The notes beneath the pieces are model-generated. The model ran no database searches and had not been told where the DNA came from. It was given only the letters and a program-made list of their open reading frames with translations. From NCBI GenBank assembly GCA_016213335.1, contig JACRAQ010000019.1, positions 1 to 33,095 on the forward strand: a stretch of DNA of 33,095 bases, given 5' to 3'. The position numbers and the translations under genes were made by a program. The DNA comes from Nitrosomonadales bacterium. GTDB taxonomy: Bacteria; Pseudomonadota; Gammaproteobacteria; Burkholderiales; Gallionellaceae. Of this stretch, positions 22,767-30,453 are shown one piece after another. Position 1 is the stretch's first letter. Each line of letters opens with the position of its first letter.

Positions 22767-23393
22767 ATGATGGATTCCGGTAACACGCCGCAAAGCGGGC
22801 GGCAAAACCCGGCTCGCGGCAGGATGCGCGATGTGCGTTTGCGGGCGCTGGCGTTTACCGCCGGGCCGATTATCGCCGGCGGCATAGCCATCGCCTATCT
22901 GCCGGGCTGGCTGCATGCCCCGGGAGCGGGTGGTTCCCAGGAAGCGCATGCCAGGGAAAAAGCCGAGGCCGAAATCAGGCAGCGTTTCCAGCGGGGTGTG
23001 GCCGCGCTCAACGCGAAGCAGTACGAGCAGGCGATTTCCGATTTTCATCGCGTGCTCGAACTGGCGCCAGAGATGCCGGAGGCGCACGTCAATTCCGGTT
23101 TTGCCTTGATCGGCATGGAGCGTTACGCGGTCGCGCGGGATTTTTTCGAGGGCGCCATCGCCTTGCGCAGAAACCAGGTTAACGCTTATTACGGTTTGGC
23201 CGTGGCGCTGGAGGGCTTGAACGATTTGCCCGGCGCGCTCGGTGCCATGCGCACCTACCTGCATCTGGCTCCCGCCGATGACCCTTACCGGCGCAAGGCG
23301 CAATCGGCGGTCTGGGAGTGGGAAGCCAGGGTGGCCGAGGAGCAGGCGCGCGGCAAACCGGCTCCAGCGGGTAAGGCCGGGGATAAGAAATGA
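22767..23393 (+). CDS. Membrane-anchored TPR protein
   Basis: A 208-aa protein with one N-terminal membrane helix (about 27-50), then tetratricopeptide repeats on the periplasmic side (FQRGVAALNAKQYEQAISDF, VNSGFALIGMERYAVARDFF, YYGLAVALEGLNDLPGALGA) and a charged Lys-rich C-terminus. TPR proteins with this build resemble the CcmH/CycH partner of system I cytochrome c maturation, which holds apocytochromes, so a similar helper role beside ccsA is plausible but inferred. It starts right after the ccsA stop and overlaps folA by 4 nt. Confidence 0.8.
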   Translation: MMDSGNTPQSGRQNPARGRMRDVRLRALAFTAGPIIAGGIAIAYLPGWLHAPGAGGSQEAHAREKAEAEIRQRFQRGVAALNAKQYEQAISDFHRVLELAPEMPEAHVNSGFALIGMERYAVARDFFEGAIALRRNQVNAYYGLAVALEGLNDLPGALGAMRTYLHLAPADDPYRRKAQSAVWEWEARVAEEQARGKPAPAGKAGDKK

Positions 23394-23881
23394 AGCTGTC
23401 GGTCATCGCCGCGATGGCGCAGAACCGCACCATCGGCATCAACAACACCCTGCCGTGGCGCATCCCGGAAGACCTCAGGCATTTCAAGACGCTCACCATG
23501 GGGCACCACATCATCATGGGGCGCAAGACATTCGACTCCATCGGCAAGCCGCTGCCGGGGCGCACCACGGTGGTGGTGACGCGCAACCGGAAACAGGAAC
23601 TGCCGCCAGGCTGCCTCGTCGCACACTCGCTGGAAGAAGCCATTGCCGCTTGTGCGGGTGATGAGGAGGTTTTTATCGCGGGCGGCGCGGAGCTGTACGC
23701 GCAGGCCATGCCGCTCGCGGACACGCTTTATCTCACCGAGCTCCAGCAGGAGGTGGACGGCGATGCGCATTTTCCGGAGCTTGACAGGGGCGCGTGGCAG
23801 GAGGTTTCGCGCGAGGAGCGCAGCCAGGCAGAGCCGCAAGCGCTGGAGTATCACTTTGTTATTTACCGGCGCAGCAAATAG
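23390..23881 (+). CDS. folA: Dihydrofolate reductase
   Basis: A 163-aa protein with the complete DHFR signature. It reduces dihydrofolate to tetrahydrofolate with NADPH. Visible are MAQNRTIGINNTLPWRIPED with the substrate-binding acid (Glu27) in the expected place, HHIIMGRKTFDSIGKPLPGR, which binds the NADPH phosphate and holds the catalytic-site Thr, and VFIAGGAELYAQAMPLAD, the Gly-Gly segment. Its length matches the chromosomal enzyme of Gram-negative bacteria. It overlaps the TPR gene by 4 nt (ATGA), so it is transcribed at least in part with the cytochrome maturation genes, an unrelated function. Confidence 0.95.
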   Translation: MKLSVIAAMAQNRTIGINNTLPWRIPEDLRHFKTLTMGHHIIMGRKTFDSIGKPLPGRTTVVVTRNRKQELPPGCLVAHSLEEAIAACAGDEEVFIAGGAELYAQAMPLADTLYLTELQQEVDGDAHFPELDRGAWQEVSREERSQAEPQALEYHFVIYRRSK

Positions 23882-23894
23882 TCCGCGCGCGGGC

Positions 23895-23922
23895 AAAAAA
23901 ATAGGGTGTCTGGGGACACCCT
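23895..23922 (-). terminator. Intrinsic terminator for the minus-strand genes
   Basis: On the minus strand an 8-bp stem (AGGGTGTC / GACACCCT, 23903-23922) with a 4-nt loop is followed by A and seven T (23901-23895). It is oriented to end transcripts of the phosphate-binding-protein-like gene. Confidence 0.8.
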
Positions 23923-23941
23923 GAAAGGGAGTCAGGCAAAT

Positions 23942-23971
23942 GCCGGGAGCGGCAAGCAAGCTCCCGGCTTT
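23942..23971. terminator. GC-rich hairpin, weak candidate terminator
   Basis: A perfect 9-bp stem, GCCGGGAGC (23942-23950) and GCTCCCGGC (23960-23968), is followed by only TTT on the plus strand. It lies between folA and the convergent gene and could help end transcription from folA. Confidence 0.4.
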
Positions 23972-23977
23972 AACGGG

Positions 23978-24769
23978 CTATTTTCTTATCCCGATGTGCT
24001 TCAGCGAGGCCACGATTTCCTGACCTTCCGGGCTCAGGGCAAAATCAATGAAGGCTTTGGTATCGCTGCTTGCTCCTGCCTTCGTGACCACATTGTAGTC
24101 CTGGTAAAAATCATATTTGGCAGGGAACGTCTTCGCGTCGGGCAGATAACCGTCTACGGTCACAACCTTGACCCCCGGGCTTTCATAGCCGTAAATCTGG
24201 AGCCCCATCGCGCCTTCGTTTTCTTCAACCAGCTTGTTGGTTCCGGCAACGGGATTCCCCGGTTTTTCCAGCGTCAGCCGCTTGATGTCCTTGCCGAACG
24301 GCGCAGATCGTTTGGGAAAGATGGTGGTGGTGCAGGGTTGCAAAAGAACGTTCTTGATTTCCAGGTCGTTGCCGCCGACTTCTTTCCAGTTCCTGATCTT
24401 GCCGGAGAGAATATCCTTGAGCTCCTGCAGCTTGAGGTCGTTTACCGGGTTGGCCTTGTTGACCAGCACGACGGTGGGTGCCTTGGCAATTACCGTGTTT
24501 TCGGTGCCTTCCGGAAGGTAGGAAAGCACGACTTCGTGGGTGCTCACGCCGACATTCACCAGCCCCTTGCTGGCCTTGTAGATGCCTGCGCCACAGGATG
24601 CGGTTTCAACCCGCACTTCGGTTCCGGTCTTTTTTGTAAATGCGGCCCCGAGCTTCTCGGCCAGCGGCACGGTGCACGGGTCGCCGGTTACGGTAATTGC
24701 TTCTGCTGCCATCACGCCCGGCGCAGACATAAGCGAAAATAACGCTGCAGCCAATACTGATTTTTTCAT
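23978..24769 (-). CDS. PstS-like periplasmic substrate-binding protein
   Basis: A 263-aa exported protein of the type II periplasmic-binding fold seen in phosphate-binding proteins (PBP_like / PstS). Signal peptide MKKSVLAAALFSLMSAPGVM then AA. Recognisable are the binding loop and helix (GAAFTKKTGTEVRVE, SCGAGIYKASKGLVNVGVST), the hinge VVLVNKANPVNDLKLQELKD, LSGKIRNWKEVGG, GTNKLVEENEGAMGLQIYG and the C-terminal FIDFALSPEGQEIV. It has several Cys (GDPCTVP, ASCGAG, QPCTTT), possibly forming a disulfide. Starts at 24772 and 24769 compete; 24769 is chosen because AGGAGG then has a 5-nt spacing. No permease or ATPase gene is next to it, so it may be an orphan sensor or scavenging protein. It follows the transglutaminase-like gene by 50 nt. 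Confidence 0.82.
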   Translation of the reverse strand: MKKSVLAAALFSLMSAPGVMAAEAITVTGDPCTVPLAEKLGAAFTKKTGTEVRVETASCGAGIYKASKGLVNVGVSTHEVVLSYLPEGTENTVIAKAPTVVLVNKANPVNDLKLQELKDILSGKIRNWKEVGGNDLEIKNVLLQPCTTTIFPKRSAPFGKDIKRLTLEKPGNPVAGTNKLVEENEGAMGLQIYGYESPGVKVVTVDGYLPDAKTFPAKYDFYQDYNVVTKAGASSDTKAFIDFALSPEGQEIVASLKHIGIRK

Positions 24770-24819
24770 CATTGCCTCCTGTATAGAAATAAAAATTAAC
24801 CAAATTGCTTTCGGCGCGA

Positions 24820-25830
24820 TCAACGTGCCTTGAACATGACCTTGAATTTCAGGTCGGTCTGCGCAGCCAGCCACTCGAGGGATTTGCCGTTCACTTCGGC
24901 GTAGGGATACATAAAGTAATTCAGCGGGCCATCGTTCTGGCGCGGGTTCAGGAAATACCCCCTGCCGCCTCGGGCCAGTGTGACCCGGTATTCATCCACT
25001 GCGCCAAAGTAGTAATCCACGAATTTCTGGGCGCCACTGAGATCCAGCTTGTCGGTCAGCATGATTTTCCTGACATCGGATGGATCCACCGGAACCCAGC
25101 CGTAGCCGGGCGCATAGAACTCGGCCCAGCAATGGTGTCCGCCGGTCATGTCCTCTTCATCCTTCTTGCCCAGCCTCAAACCGAAAACTTCGCGCGCCGG
25201 CACGCCTGCCGCCCGAGCGACCGAAACGAAGACCGAGCTGATGTCGGCACATTTCCCGCCTTTTCTGGCGAGCACTTTCTCTACTTCGCCCGTGCCGCAC
25301 CCCTTGACGTTCGGGTCTCTTACCGTGTTCTCGACGACCCACTGGTAAACGGCCCGCGCCTTTTCGCTGATCTTCTGCTTGTCGCTGGTGATGCTGAGAG
25401 CGATTTCCTTGATCTTGCCGTCAGTCGGAATGAAGGCGGTGCTCTTGAGATATTCCCGGATTTCAGCGGGAATTTCCGGCTCGCTTGCGGGAAGATCCCG
25501 TTTTATCTGTTCTTTCGCGGTGACGTTGAAAGTCAGGGTGATCGCCCGTTCCTTGGCCGGTTTTGACCATTCGGCATACAGGGCGAGGTTGCCGGTTTCT
25601 TTCTCGCCATAAACGCCGCTGCGCGTAAAGTTGCCGTCAATCCTGACGTCGGATACGTCCTGAGCGCTGCCGGAAACCGGATAAGGGATCCACACCCTCA
25701 CATCCTTGCTGTCTTCCGGTGCGGCGACCGTGACGGCGATGGAGACCTCCCCGCTTCTTTCCTTGGATAGCGCGATGCCTGGCAAAACAAGCAGCGCGCC
25801 GAACAATAACCACGATACTCGTGCGAACAT
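24820..25830 (-). CDS. Secreted transglutaminase-like domain protein
   Basis: A 336-aa exported protein (signal peptide to about residue 22, MFARVSWLLFGALLVLPGIA then LS). Residues about 25-150 form a beta-rich N-terminal domain. Residues about 165-260 are a transglutaminase-like cysteine protease fold: catalytic Cys in KGGKCADISSVFVSVARAAG, His in GHHCWAEFYAPG, and Asp in WVPVDPSD, so the triad is complete. Such proteins are often proteases or peptide-modifying enzymes rather than cross-linkers. The ATG at 25830 has GGGAGG in front. It lies upstream of the PstS-like gene and probably in one operon with it. The target is unknown. Confidence 0.87.
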   Translation of the reverse strand: MFARVSWLLFGALLVLPGIALSKERSGEVSIAVTVAAPEDSKDVRVWIPYPVSGSAQDVSDVRIDGNFTRSGVYGEKETGNLALYAEWSKPAKERAITLTFNVTAKEQIKRDLPASEPEIPAEIREYLKSTAFIPTDGKIKEIALSITSDKQKISEKARAVYQWVVENTVRDPNVKGCGTGEVEKVLARKGGKCADISSVFVSVARAAGVPAREVFGLRLGKKDEEDMTGGHHCWAEFYAPGYGWVPVDPSDVRKIMLTDKLDLSGAQKFVDYYFGAVDEYRVTLARGGRGYFLNPRQNDGPLNYFMYPYAEVNGKSLEWLAAQTDLKFKVMFKAR

Positions 25831-25917
25831 TTAACCTCCCTTAGCGAATGAAAAGGGCGCAGCCACAATCGCGACGAGAAAGGCAGACAGGAAGAAGACG
25901 GCACGCGAATCCCGCAT
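25831..25917 (-). CDS. Possible 28-residue leader peptide
   Basis: A short frame starting MRDSRAVFFLSAFLVAIVAA has a basic start and a hydrophobic core ending APFSFAKGG, like a signal peptide or small membrane peptide. Its stop directly precedes the ATG of the transglutaminase-like gene and includes that gene's ribosome-binding site. There is no clear ribosome-binding site of its own, so it could be chance. Confidence 0.22.
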   Translation of the reverse strand: MRDSRAVFFLSAFLVAIVAAPFSFAKGG

Positions 25918-26046
25918 GGAACCCGCATGAAGATAGCCCGGACAGCCCTTGCGGGTTGCCGAGACATTCTGAGCTTCGCACCTCACTGATCTGCTGACCT
26001 GCACGCTGGCAGCGCTTTGATACGGTACATTCCGCCGCAACAGAAA

Positions 26047-26082
26047 CGGGCCGGCTACACGCTGGCCGTCAGACCCGGCCCG
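26047..26082. repeat. GC-rich inverted repeat
   Basis: CGGGCCGG (26047-26054) and CCGGCCCG (26075-26082) form a perfect 8-bp stem enclosing 20 nt, which contains a further CTGGCC/GGCCAG-like element. It lies mid-way between the two divergent genes, and on the minus strand it is followed by TTTCTGTT. Terminator, attenuator or operator are all possible. Confidence 0.4.
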
Positions 26083-26273
26083 CCTTCCGGAGGAAGACAA
26101 GGGCGGCGTTACGGCGAGCCAACCAGACACCAATGCGACAGCGGGAGGGATTTTAACAGATACCGGGCAATTCCTGCGGAATTCTGTGTGATGGCCGGGA
26201 GGGCGGGAGCAGGCGTTTTGCCACGCATGGGGCGGCCAACGCAACACCCGCATGGAGGGGCCGGTTTTTCGGG

Positions 26274-26279
26274 TAAAAT
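26274..26279 (+). promoter_or_regulatory. Weak candidate -10 element for glnS
   Basis: TAAAAT at 26274-26279 lies 56 nt before the glnS ATG. No matching -35 element was found at 16-18 nt. Confidence 0.3.
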
Positions 26280-26335
26280 CCGTGGCGCTATGCCAGCGGG
26301 GCATGGGCGGCAATTTCTGAAAGAACCTTGGAACG

Positions 26336-28006
26336 ATGAGCAGCAACGCACAGGCGCCGGTTTCGCATTTCATCCGCAATATCGTCGAGGCCGATCTGGC
26401 GAGCGGCAAGCATCGGAGCATCGTTACCCGCTTTCCGCCGGAGCCGAACGGCTATCTGCATGTCGGCCACGCCAAATCCATCTGCCTGAATTTCGGGCTG
26501 GCGCTCGAATATGGCGGCAAATGCAACCTGCGCTTTGACGATACCAACCCCGAGAAGGAAAGCGAGGAATACGCGCGCTCCATCCAGGAAGACGTGCGCT
26601 GGCTGGGCTTCCGGTGGGACGGTGAAGTGCGCTGGGCGTCGGATTATTTCGGTACGCTCTACGATTTCGCGGTGAAGCTCATCGAGAAGGGCTTGGCCTA
26701 TGTGGATGACCTGACGCCGGAGCAGATGCGCGAGTATCGCGGCACCTTGACCGAGCCGGGCAGGAACAGCCCCAGCCGCGACCGCCCCATCGCCGAAAAC
26801 CTCGATCTGTTCGCACGCATGAAGAACGGCGAATTCCCGGATGGCAGCCTGGTGTTGCGCGCGAAAATAGACATGGCCTCGGCCAACATCAACCTGCGCG
26901 ACCCGGTGCTCTATCGCATCAAGCGCGCACATCATATCCGCACCGGAGACAGGTGGTGCATCTACCCGATGTACGACTACACCCATTGCATTTCCGACGC
27001 GCTGGAAAACATCACCCACTCGCTGTGCACGCTGGAATTCGAGGACCACCGCCCGCTTTACGATTGGGTGCTGGACCGGCTCGCTCTCTCTTGCCATCCG
27101 CAGCAAATCGAGTTTTCCCGGCTGGAGCTGCACTACACCATCACCAGCAAGCGCAAGCTGCTGCAACTGGTAACTGAAAAGCGCGTGAGCGGCTGGGACG
27201 ATCCGCGTATGCCCACCATCACCGGCATGAGGAGGCGCGGCTACACGCCGGAAGGCATCCGCGAATTCGCCAGGCGCATCGGCGTATCCAAGAGCGAGAA
27301 TGTCGTGGACATGGCGGTGCTGGAATCCGCCATCCGTGACGACCTGGAAGCCCGTGCGCCGCGCGTGATGGCGATCATCAACCCGCTGAAAGTTACAGTC
27401 ACCAATGCCGGTGGCGCGCAGTCGCGCGAAGCCGGTTTCCACCCGAACCATCCGGAATTTGGCAGCCGTGTGGTGCCATTTTCAAGCGAGTTGTTCATCG
27501 AGATGGATGACTTCGCGGAAGCGCCACCGGCAGGCTGGCAACGCCTCACCCCCGGCGGTGAGGTGCGGCTGCGTTACAGCTACGTGATGCGTTGCGACGA
27601 GGTAGTCAAAGGTGCGGCGGGCGAGGTAATTGAGCTGCGTTGCAGCATTGACCACAATACGCTGGGCAAAAACCCGGAAGGGCGCAAAGTCAAAGGCGTG
27701 ATCCACTTCCTGTCGCGCGAACACGCATTGCCTGCCGAGATTCGCCTGTACGACCGCCTGTTCACCGTGCCGGAGCCAGATGCAGATAAGGAGCGGAGCT
27801 TTCTCGAATTCATCAACCCCGCTTCGCTCACCGTGGTGCAGGGCTGGGTGGAGGCTTGCGTGAAGGACGCCGCTCCGGAAACCCGCTACCAGTTCGAGCG
27901 GCTCGGTTATTTCTGCACCGACCGCCGCGACCACCAGCCGGGGAAGAAGCTGGTGTTCAACCGCACCGTGACACTGAAAGATTCCTGGGCGAAAGAGCAG
28001 CCATGA
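26336..28006 (+). CDS. glnS: Glutaminyl-tRNA synthetase
   Basis: A 556-aa class I aminoacyl-tRNA synthetase that charges tRNA-Gln. The HIGH-type motif is in [20 protein letters not shown] (about residues 34-53), the amino-acid and acceptor-stem region includes [15 protein letters not shown], and the KMSKS equivalent is ITSKRKLL (about 270), as is normal for GlnRS (MSK-type). The C-terminal beta-barrel anticodon-binding part follows ([48 protein letters not shown]). Length equals that of the enterobacterial enzyme. The stop overlaps the start of the small membrane protein gene (ATGA). Confidence 0.97.
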   Translation: MSSNAQAPVSHFIRNIVEADLASGKHRSIVTRFPPEPNGYLHVGHAKSICLNFGLALEYGGKCNLRFDDTNPEKESEEYARSIQEDVRWLGFRWDGEVRWASDYFGTLYDFAVKLIEKGLAYVDDLTPEQMREYRGTLTEPGRNSPSRDRPIAENLDLFARMKNGEFPDGSLVLRAKIDMASANINLRDPVLYRIKRAHHIRTGDRWCIYPMYDYTHCISDALENITHSLCTLEFEDHRPLYDWVLDRLALSCHPQQIEFSRLELHYTITSKRKLLQLVTEKRVSGWDDPRMPTITGMRRRGYTPEGIREFARRIGVSKSENVVDMAVLESAIRDDLEARAPRVMAIINPLKVTVTNAGGAQSREAGFHPNHPEFGSRVVPFSSELFIEMDDFAEAPPAGWQRLTPGGEVRLRYSYVMRCDEVVKGAAGEVIELRCSIDHNTLGKNPEGRKVKGVIHFLSREHALPAEIRLYDRLFTVPEPDADKERSFLEFINPASLTVVQGWVEACVKDAAPETRYQFERLGYFCTDRRDHQPGKKLVFNRTVTLKDSWAKEQP

Positions 28007-28353
28007 ACAGCGAGGTTATCGCTCCGGACGACGAAAAAATGAAGTCACTCAGGACGGTGACTTTTGTTGTCTACATCCTGTATGCGCTCTCCTACTTCAC
28101 GGGCGTGACGGCGATCATCGGCATTACCGTCAACTATGTGAAAAAAGAGGATGTTGCGGGTACGTGGCTGGAAAGCCATTTCCGCTGGCAGATCCGCACC
28201 TTCTGGTTTGGCCTGCTGTGGGCGGTGATCGGGGTGTTGACGGTGTTTGCCCTGATCGGCGCGGTTATCCTGTTCGCCAATTTCTGCTGGATCATCTATC
28301 GCATCGTCAAGGGCTGGCTCAACCTGAACGATGGAAAACCGATGCCAGCTTGA
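28003..28353 (+). CDS. DUF4870-like small membrane protein
   Basis: A 116-aa protein with about three hydrophobic helices ([59 protein letters not shown]) and the short soluble piece [15 protein letters not shown] between the first two, the build of the DUF4870 (Tic20-like) group. The ATG at 28003 overlaps the glnS stop by 4 nt, so it is co-translated with glnS. A longer frame from 27856 lies within glnS and is a shadow. Its function is unknown. Confidence 0.85.
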   Translation: MNSEVIAPDDEKMKSLRTVTFVVYILYALSYFTGVTAIIGITVNYVKKEDVAGTWLESHFRWQIRTFWFGLLWAVIGVLTVFALIGAVILFANFCWIIYRIVKGWLNLNDGKPMPA

Positions 28354-28410
28354 GCCATCCGGGGTATGAAACCTACTGAAACAGGCTCTTAATGGGCATA
28401 GGAGGCGGCA

Positions 28411-28863
28411 ATGTATAAGCGTATCGCAGTGGCGGTGGACGGCAGCAAAACTTCCGGCAGGGCCTTGCGGGAAGCGGTCGGCCTGGCCGGGGAAACGGGC
28501 GCCCGGATCCTGCTGCTTCACGTATGCGAAGAGGCGCCTGCCATGTGGGAGCCCGGCAGCATCGGCATGATCCCGACCCAGGATATCGCGCAAGCGGTCG
28601 CCGATGCGGGCAAGGAGCTGCTGAAGGAATTGGAAGCCCGGGTTGCCGGGCAAGGGCTGCCGGTGGAAACCACGCTGGTCGAAACGTTTGGCGGGCGTGT
28701 GGGCGGCATCATCTCGGAAGAGGCGCAGAAATGGAGCGCCGACCTGCTGGTGGTGGGCACGCACGGGCGCAAGGGCGTGGACCATATCCTGATGGGCAGC
28801 GTGGCCGAAGGCGTGGTTCGCACGGCAACCATACCGGTGTTGCTGGTGCGCGGGGAAAATTAA
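28411..28863 (+). CDS. Universal stress protein (UspA family)
   Basis: A 150-aa single-domain protein: MYKRIAVAVDGSKTSGRALR at the N-terminus (the Asp that contacts adenine), ARILLLHVCEE, and near the end DLLVVGTHGRKGVDHILMGS, which has the G-2x-G-9x-G-S spacing of ATP-binding Usp proteins, followed by TIPVLLVRGEN. It probably binds ATP and acts as a stress-related regulator or chaperone in the cytoplasm. A strong AGGAGG lies 7 nt before the ATG. A dispersed GC-rich repeat follows the gene. Confidence 0.93.
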   Translation: MYKRIAVAVDGSKTSGRALREAVGLAGETGARILLLHVCEEAPAMWEPGSIGMIPTQDIAQAVADAGKELLKELEARVAGQGLPVETTLVETFGGRVGGIISEEAQKWSADLLVVGTHGRKGVDHILMGSVAEGVVRTATIPVLLVRGEN

Positions 28864-28891
28864 TGACTTGTTCTAACGGGCGTACGAGTTT

Positions 28892-28926
28892 CCCCCACCC
28901 CAACCCTCCCCCGGAGGGAGAGGGGG
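28892..28926. repeat. Dispersed GC-rich palindromic repeat, copy 1
   Basis: Between the stress protein gene and cysS: CCCCCACCCC-aa-CCCTCCCCCGG-a-GGGAGAGGGGG. The same unit recurs twice, in opposite orientations, inside cysS at 29956-30040. It looks like a REP-type or similar short interspersed repeat. Its ends are not sharply defined. Confidence 0.75.
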
Positions 28927-28968
28927 CAAACGAATCGCTGCGCGAGTTTCACGGTAAAGGCTGTACCA

Positions 28969-30417
28969 ATGCTGAAAATCCATAATTCCCTCACCCGCGA
29001 AAAGCAGGATTTCGTCCCCATCGAACCCGGCAAGGTGCGCATGTACGTGTGCGGCATGACGGTCTACGATTATTGCCATCTCGGCCATGCGCGCGTGATG
29101 GTGGTGTTCGACATGGTGTACCGCTGGCTCAAGGCGAGCGGGCTGGACGTGACCTATGTGCGCAACATTACCGACATTGATGACAAGATCATCAAGCGTG
29201 CGGCGGAGAACGGGGAATCCATCCACGCCCTGACGCAGCGCTTCATCGCCTTCATGCACGAGGATGAGCGTGCGCTGGGCGTGTTGCCGCCGGATCACGA
29301 GCCGCGCGCCACGCAGTATGTGCCGCAGATGCTGGACATGATCGCCAGACTGGAAGCCAATGGCCTGGCCTATCTCGCCAGCGATGGTGATGTGAATTAT
29401 TCGGTGCGCAAGTTTCCGGAATACGGAAAACTGTCCGGCAAGTCGCTGGAGGATTTGCGCGCGGGCGAGCGCGTGGAGGTGGAGGCCAGCAAGCACGATC
29501 CGCTCGATTTCGTGCTGTGGAAACATGCGAAAGACAGCGAAGCAGAAGAGGTGAAGTGGGATTCGCCATGGGGCAAGGGCCGCCCGGGCTGGCATATCGA
29601 ATGCTCGGCGATGGGCTCGGAAATCCTCGGCAAGCATTTCGATATTCACGGCGGCGGCGCGGACCTCCAGTTCCCGCATCACGAGAACGAGATTGCGCAG
29701 AGCGAAGGCGCGCACCGTTGCAAGTTCGTGAATGTCTGGATGCACAACGGCTTCGTGCGTGTGGACAGCGAGAAGATGTCGAAAAGCCTGGGCAATTTCT
29801 TCACCATCCGCGAAGTGCTGAAAAAATACGATGCGGAAGTGGTGCGTTTCTTCATCCTGCGCGCGCATTACCGCAGCCCGCTGAACTATTCCGACGCGCA
29901 CCTGGACGACGCGAAAGGCGCGCTGACCCGGCTGTATACGGCGCTGAAGGGTATTCCCCCACCCCTGGCCCCTCCCCCGGCGGGAGAGGGGAATTTATTG
30001 CCTCCCTCCCCCATCGGGGGAGGGATTGAGGGAGGGGGGGCGCTCGACTGGAGCGAGCCGCATGCCCGGCGCTTCAAGGCTGCGATGGATGACGACTTCA
30101 ATACGCCGGAAGCGGTGGCGGCCCTGTTCGACCTCGCCAACGAAGTGAATCGCAGCCGGTCACCGCAATTGATCGCGCAGCTCAAGGCGCTGGGTGCGAC
30201 GCTCGGCTTGTTGCAGCGCGATGCGGTGGATTTTTTGCGGGGTGGTGCCGAGGCGGATGGCTTGGGCGAAGCGGGAATCAGCGAGCAGATCGAAGCGCGC
30301 GCCGCCGCCAAAAAAGCCAGGAATTTTGCCGAGGCCGACCGCATCCGCAAAGAGTTGCTGGATGCCGGTATCGTGCTGGAAGACACGCCGCAGGGCACAA
30401 CCTGGCGGCGGGCCTAG
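28969..30417 (+). CDS. cysS: Cysteinyl-tRNA synthetase with an in-frame repeat insertion
   Basis: A 482-aa class I synthetase that charges tRNA-Cys. The HIGH motif is [15 protein letters not shown] (about 33-45). Zinc ligands are seen at [17 protein letters not shown] and HHENE. The KMSKS motif is [11 protein letters not shown] (about 266-273). The anticodon-binding helical part includes [20 protein letters not shown]. Between RLYTALKG and [19 protein letters not shown] there is a Pro/Gly-rich stretch (residues about 329-358: [27 protein letters not shown]) that is encoded by two copies of the GC-rich repeat and is not part of the normal enzyme. The reading frame is kept, so the enzyme is probably still active. 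Its stop lies 36 nt from the convergent gene's stop. Confidence 0.96.
   Translation: MLKIHNSLTREKQDFVPIEPGKVRMYVCGMTVYDYCHLGHARVMVVFDMVYRWLKASGLDVTYVRNITDIDDKIIKRAAENGESIHALTQRFIAFMHEDERALGVLPPDHEPRATQYVPQMLDMIARLEANGLAYLASDGDVNYSVRKFPEYGKLSGKSLEDLRAGERVEVEASKHDPLDFVLWKHAKDSEAEEVKWDSPWGKGRPGWHIECSAMGSEILGKHFDIHGGGADLQFPHHENEIAQSEGAHRCKFVNVWMHNGFVRVDSEKMSKSLGNFFTIREVLKKYDAEVVRFFILRAHYRSPLNYSDAHLDDAKGALTRLYTALKGIPPPLAPPPAGEGNLLPPSPIGGGIEGGGALDWSEPHARRFKAAMDDDFNTPEAVAALFDLANEVNRSRSPQLIAQLKALGATLGLLQRDAVDFLRGGAEADGLGEAGISEQIEARAAAKKARNFAEADRIRKELLDAGIVLEDTPQGTTWRRA
29956..30040. repeat. Paired inverted GC-rich repeat inside cysS
   Basis: The first half, 29956-29991 (CCCCCACCCC-tgg-CCCTCCCCCGG-c-GGGAGAGGGG), has the orientation of copy 1 at 28892. 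The second half, 30001-30040 (CCTCCCTCCCCC-atc-GGGGGAGGG-attga-GGGAGGGGGGG), reads as the same unit reversed. Together they form an 85-bp palindromic pair, inserted in the coding sequence without breaking the frame. Confidence 0.8.
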
Positions 30418-30453
30418 CCTGATTTCACCGGCTGGTGAGCTATCCGGGCTGAA

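Larger units (their letters stand above)
25831..26335. other. 505-nt divergent intergenic region
   Basis: Between the transglutaminase-like gene (minus) and glnS (plus). Apart from the possible 28-residue peptide no gene is convincing; a longer minus-strand frame here runs into glnS and has no domain features. The region holds a GC-rich inverted repeat (26047-26082) and a candidate -10 for glnS (26274-26279). The long minus-strand leader could be structured, but I recognise no known riboswitch. Confidence 0.5.

Noticed and set aside
25860-26040. Riboswitch in the minus-strand leader of the transglutaminase-like gene
   Set aside because: I compared it by eye with c-di-GMP, SAH and other common classes and found no match.
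28892-30040. CRISPR-like array from repeated GC-rich units
   Set aside because: Copies are few, unevenly spaced, in both orientations and partly inside a gene; there are no cas genes.
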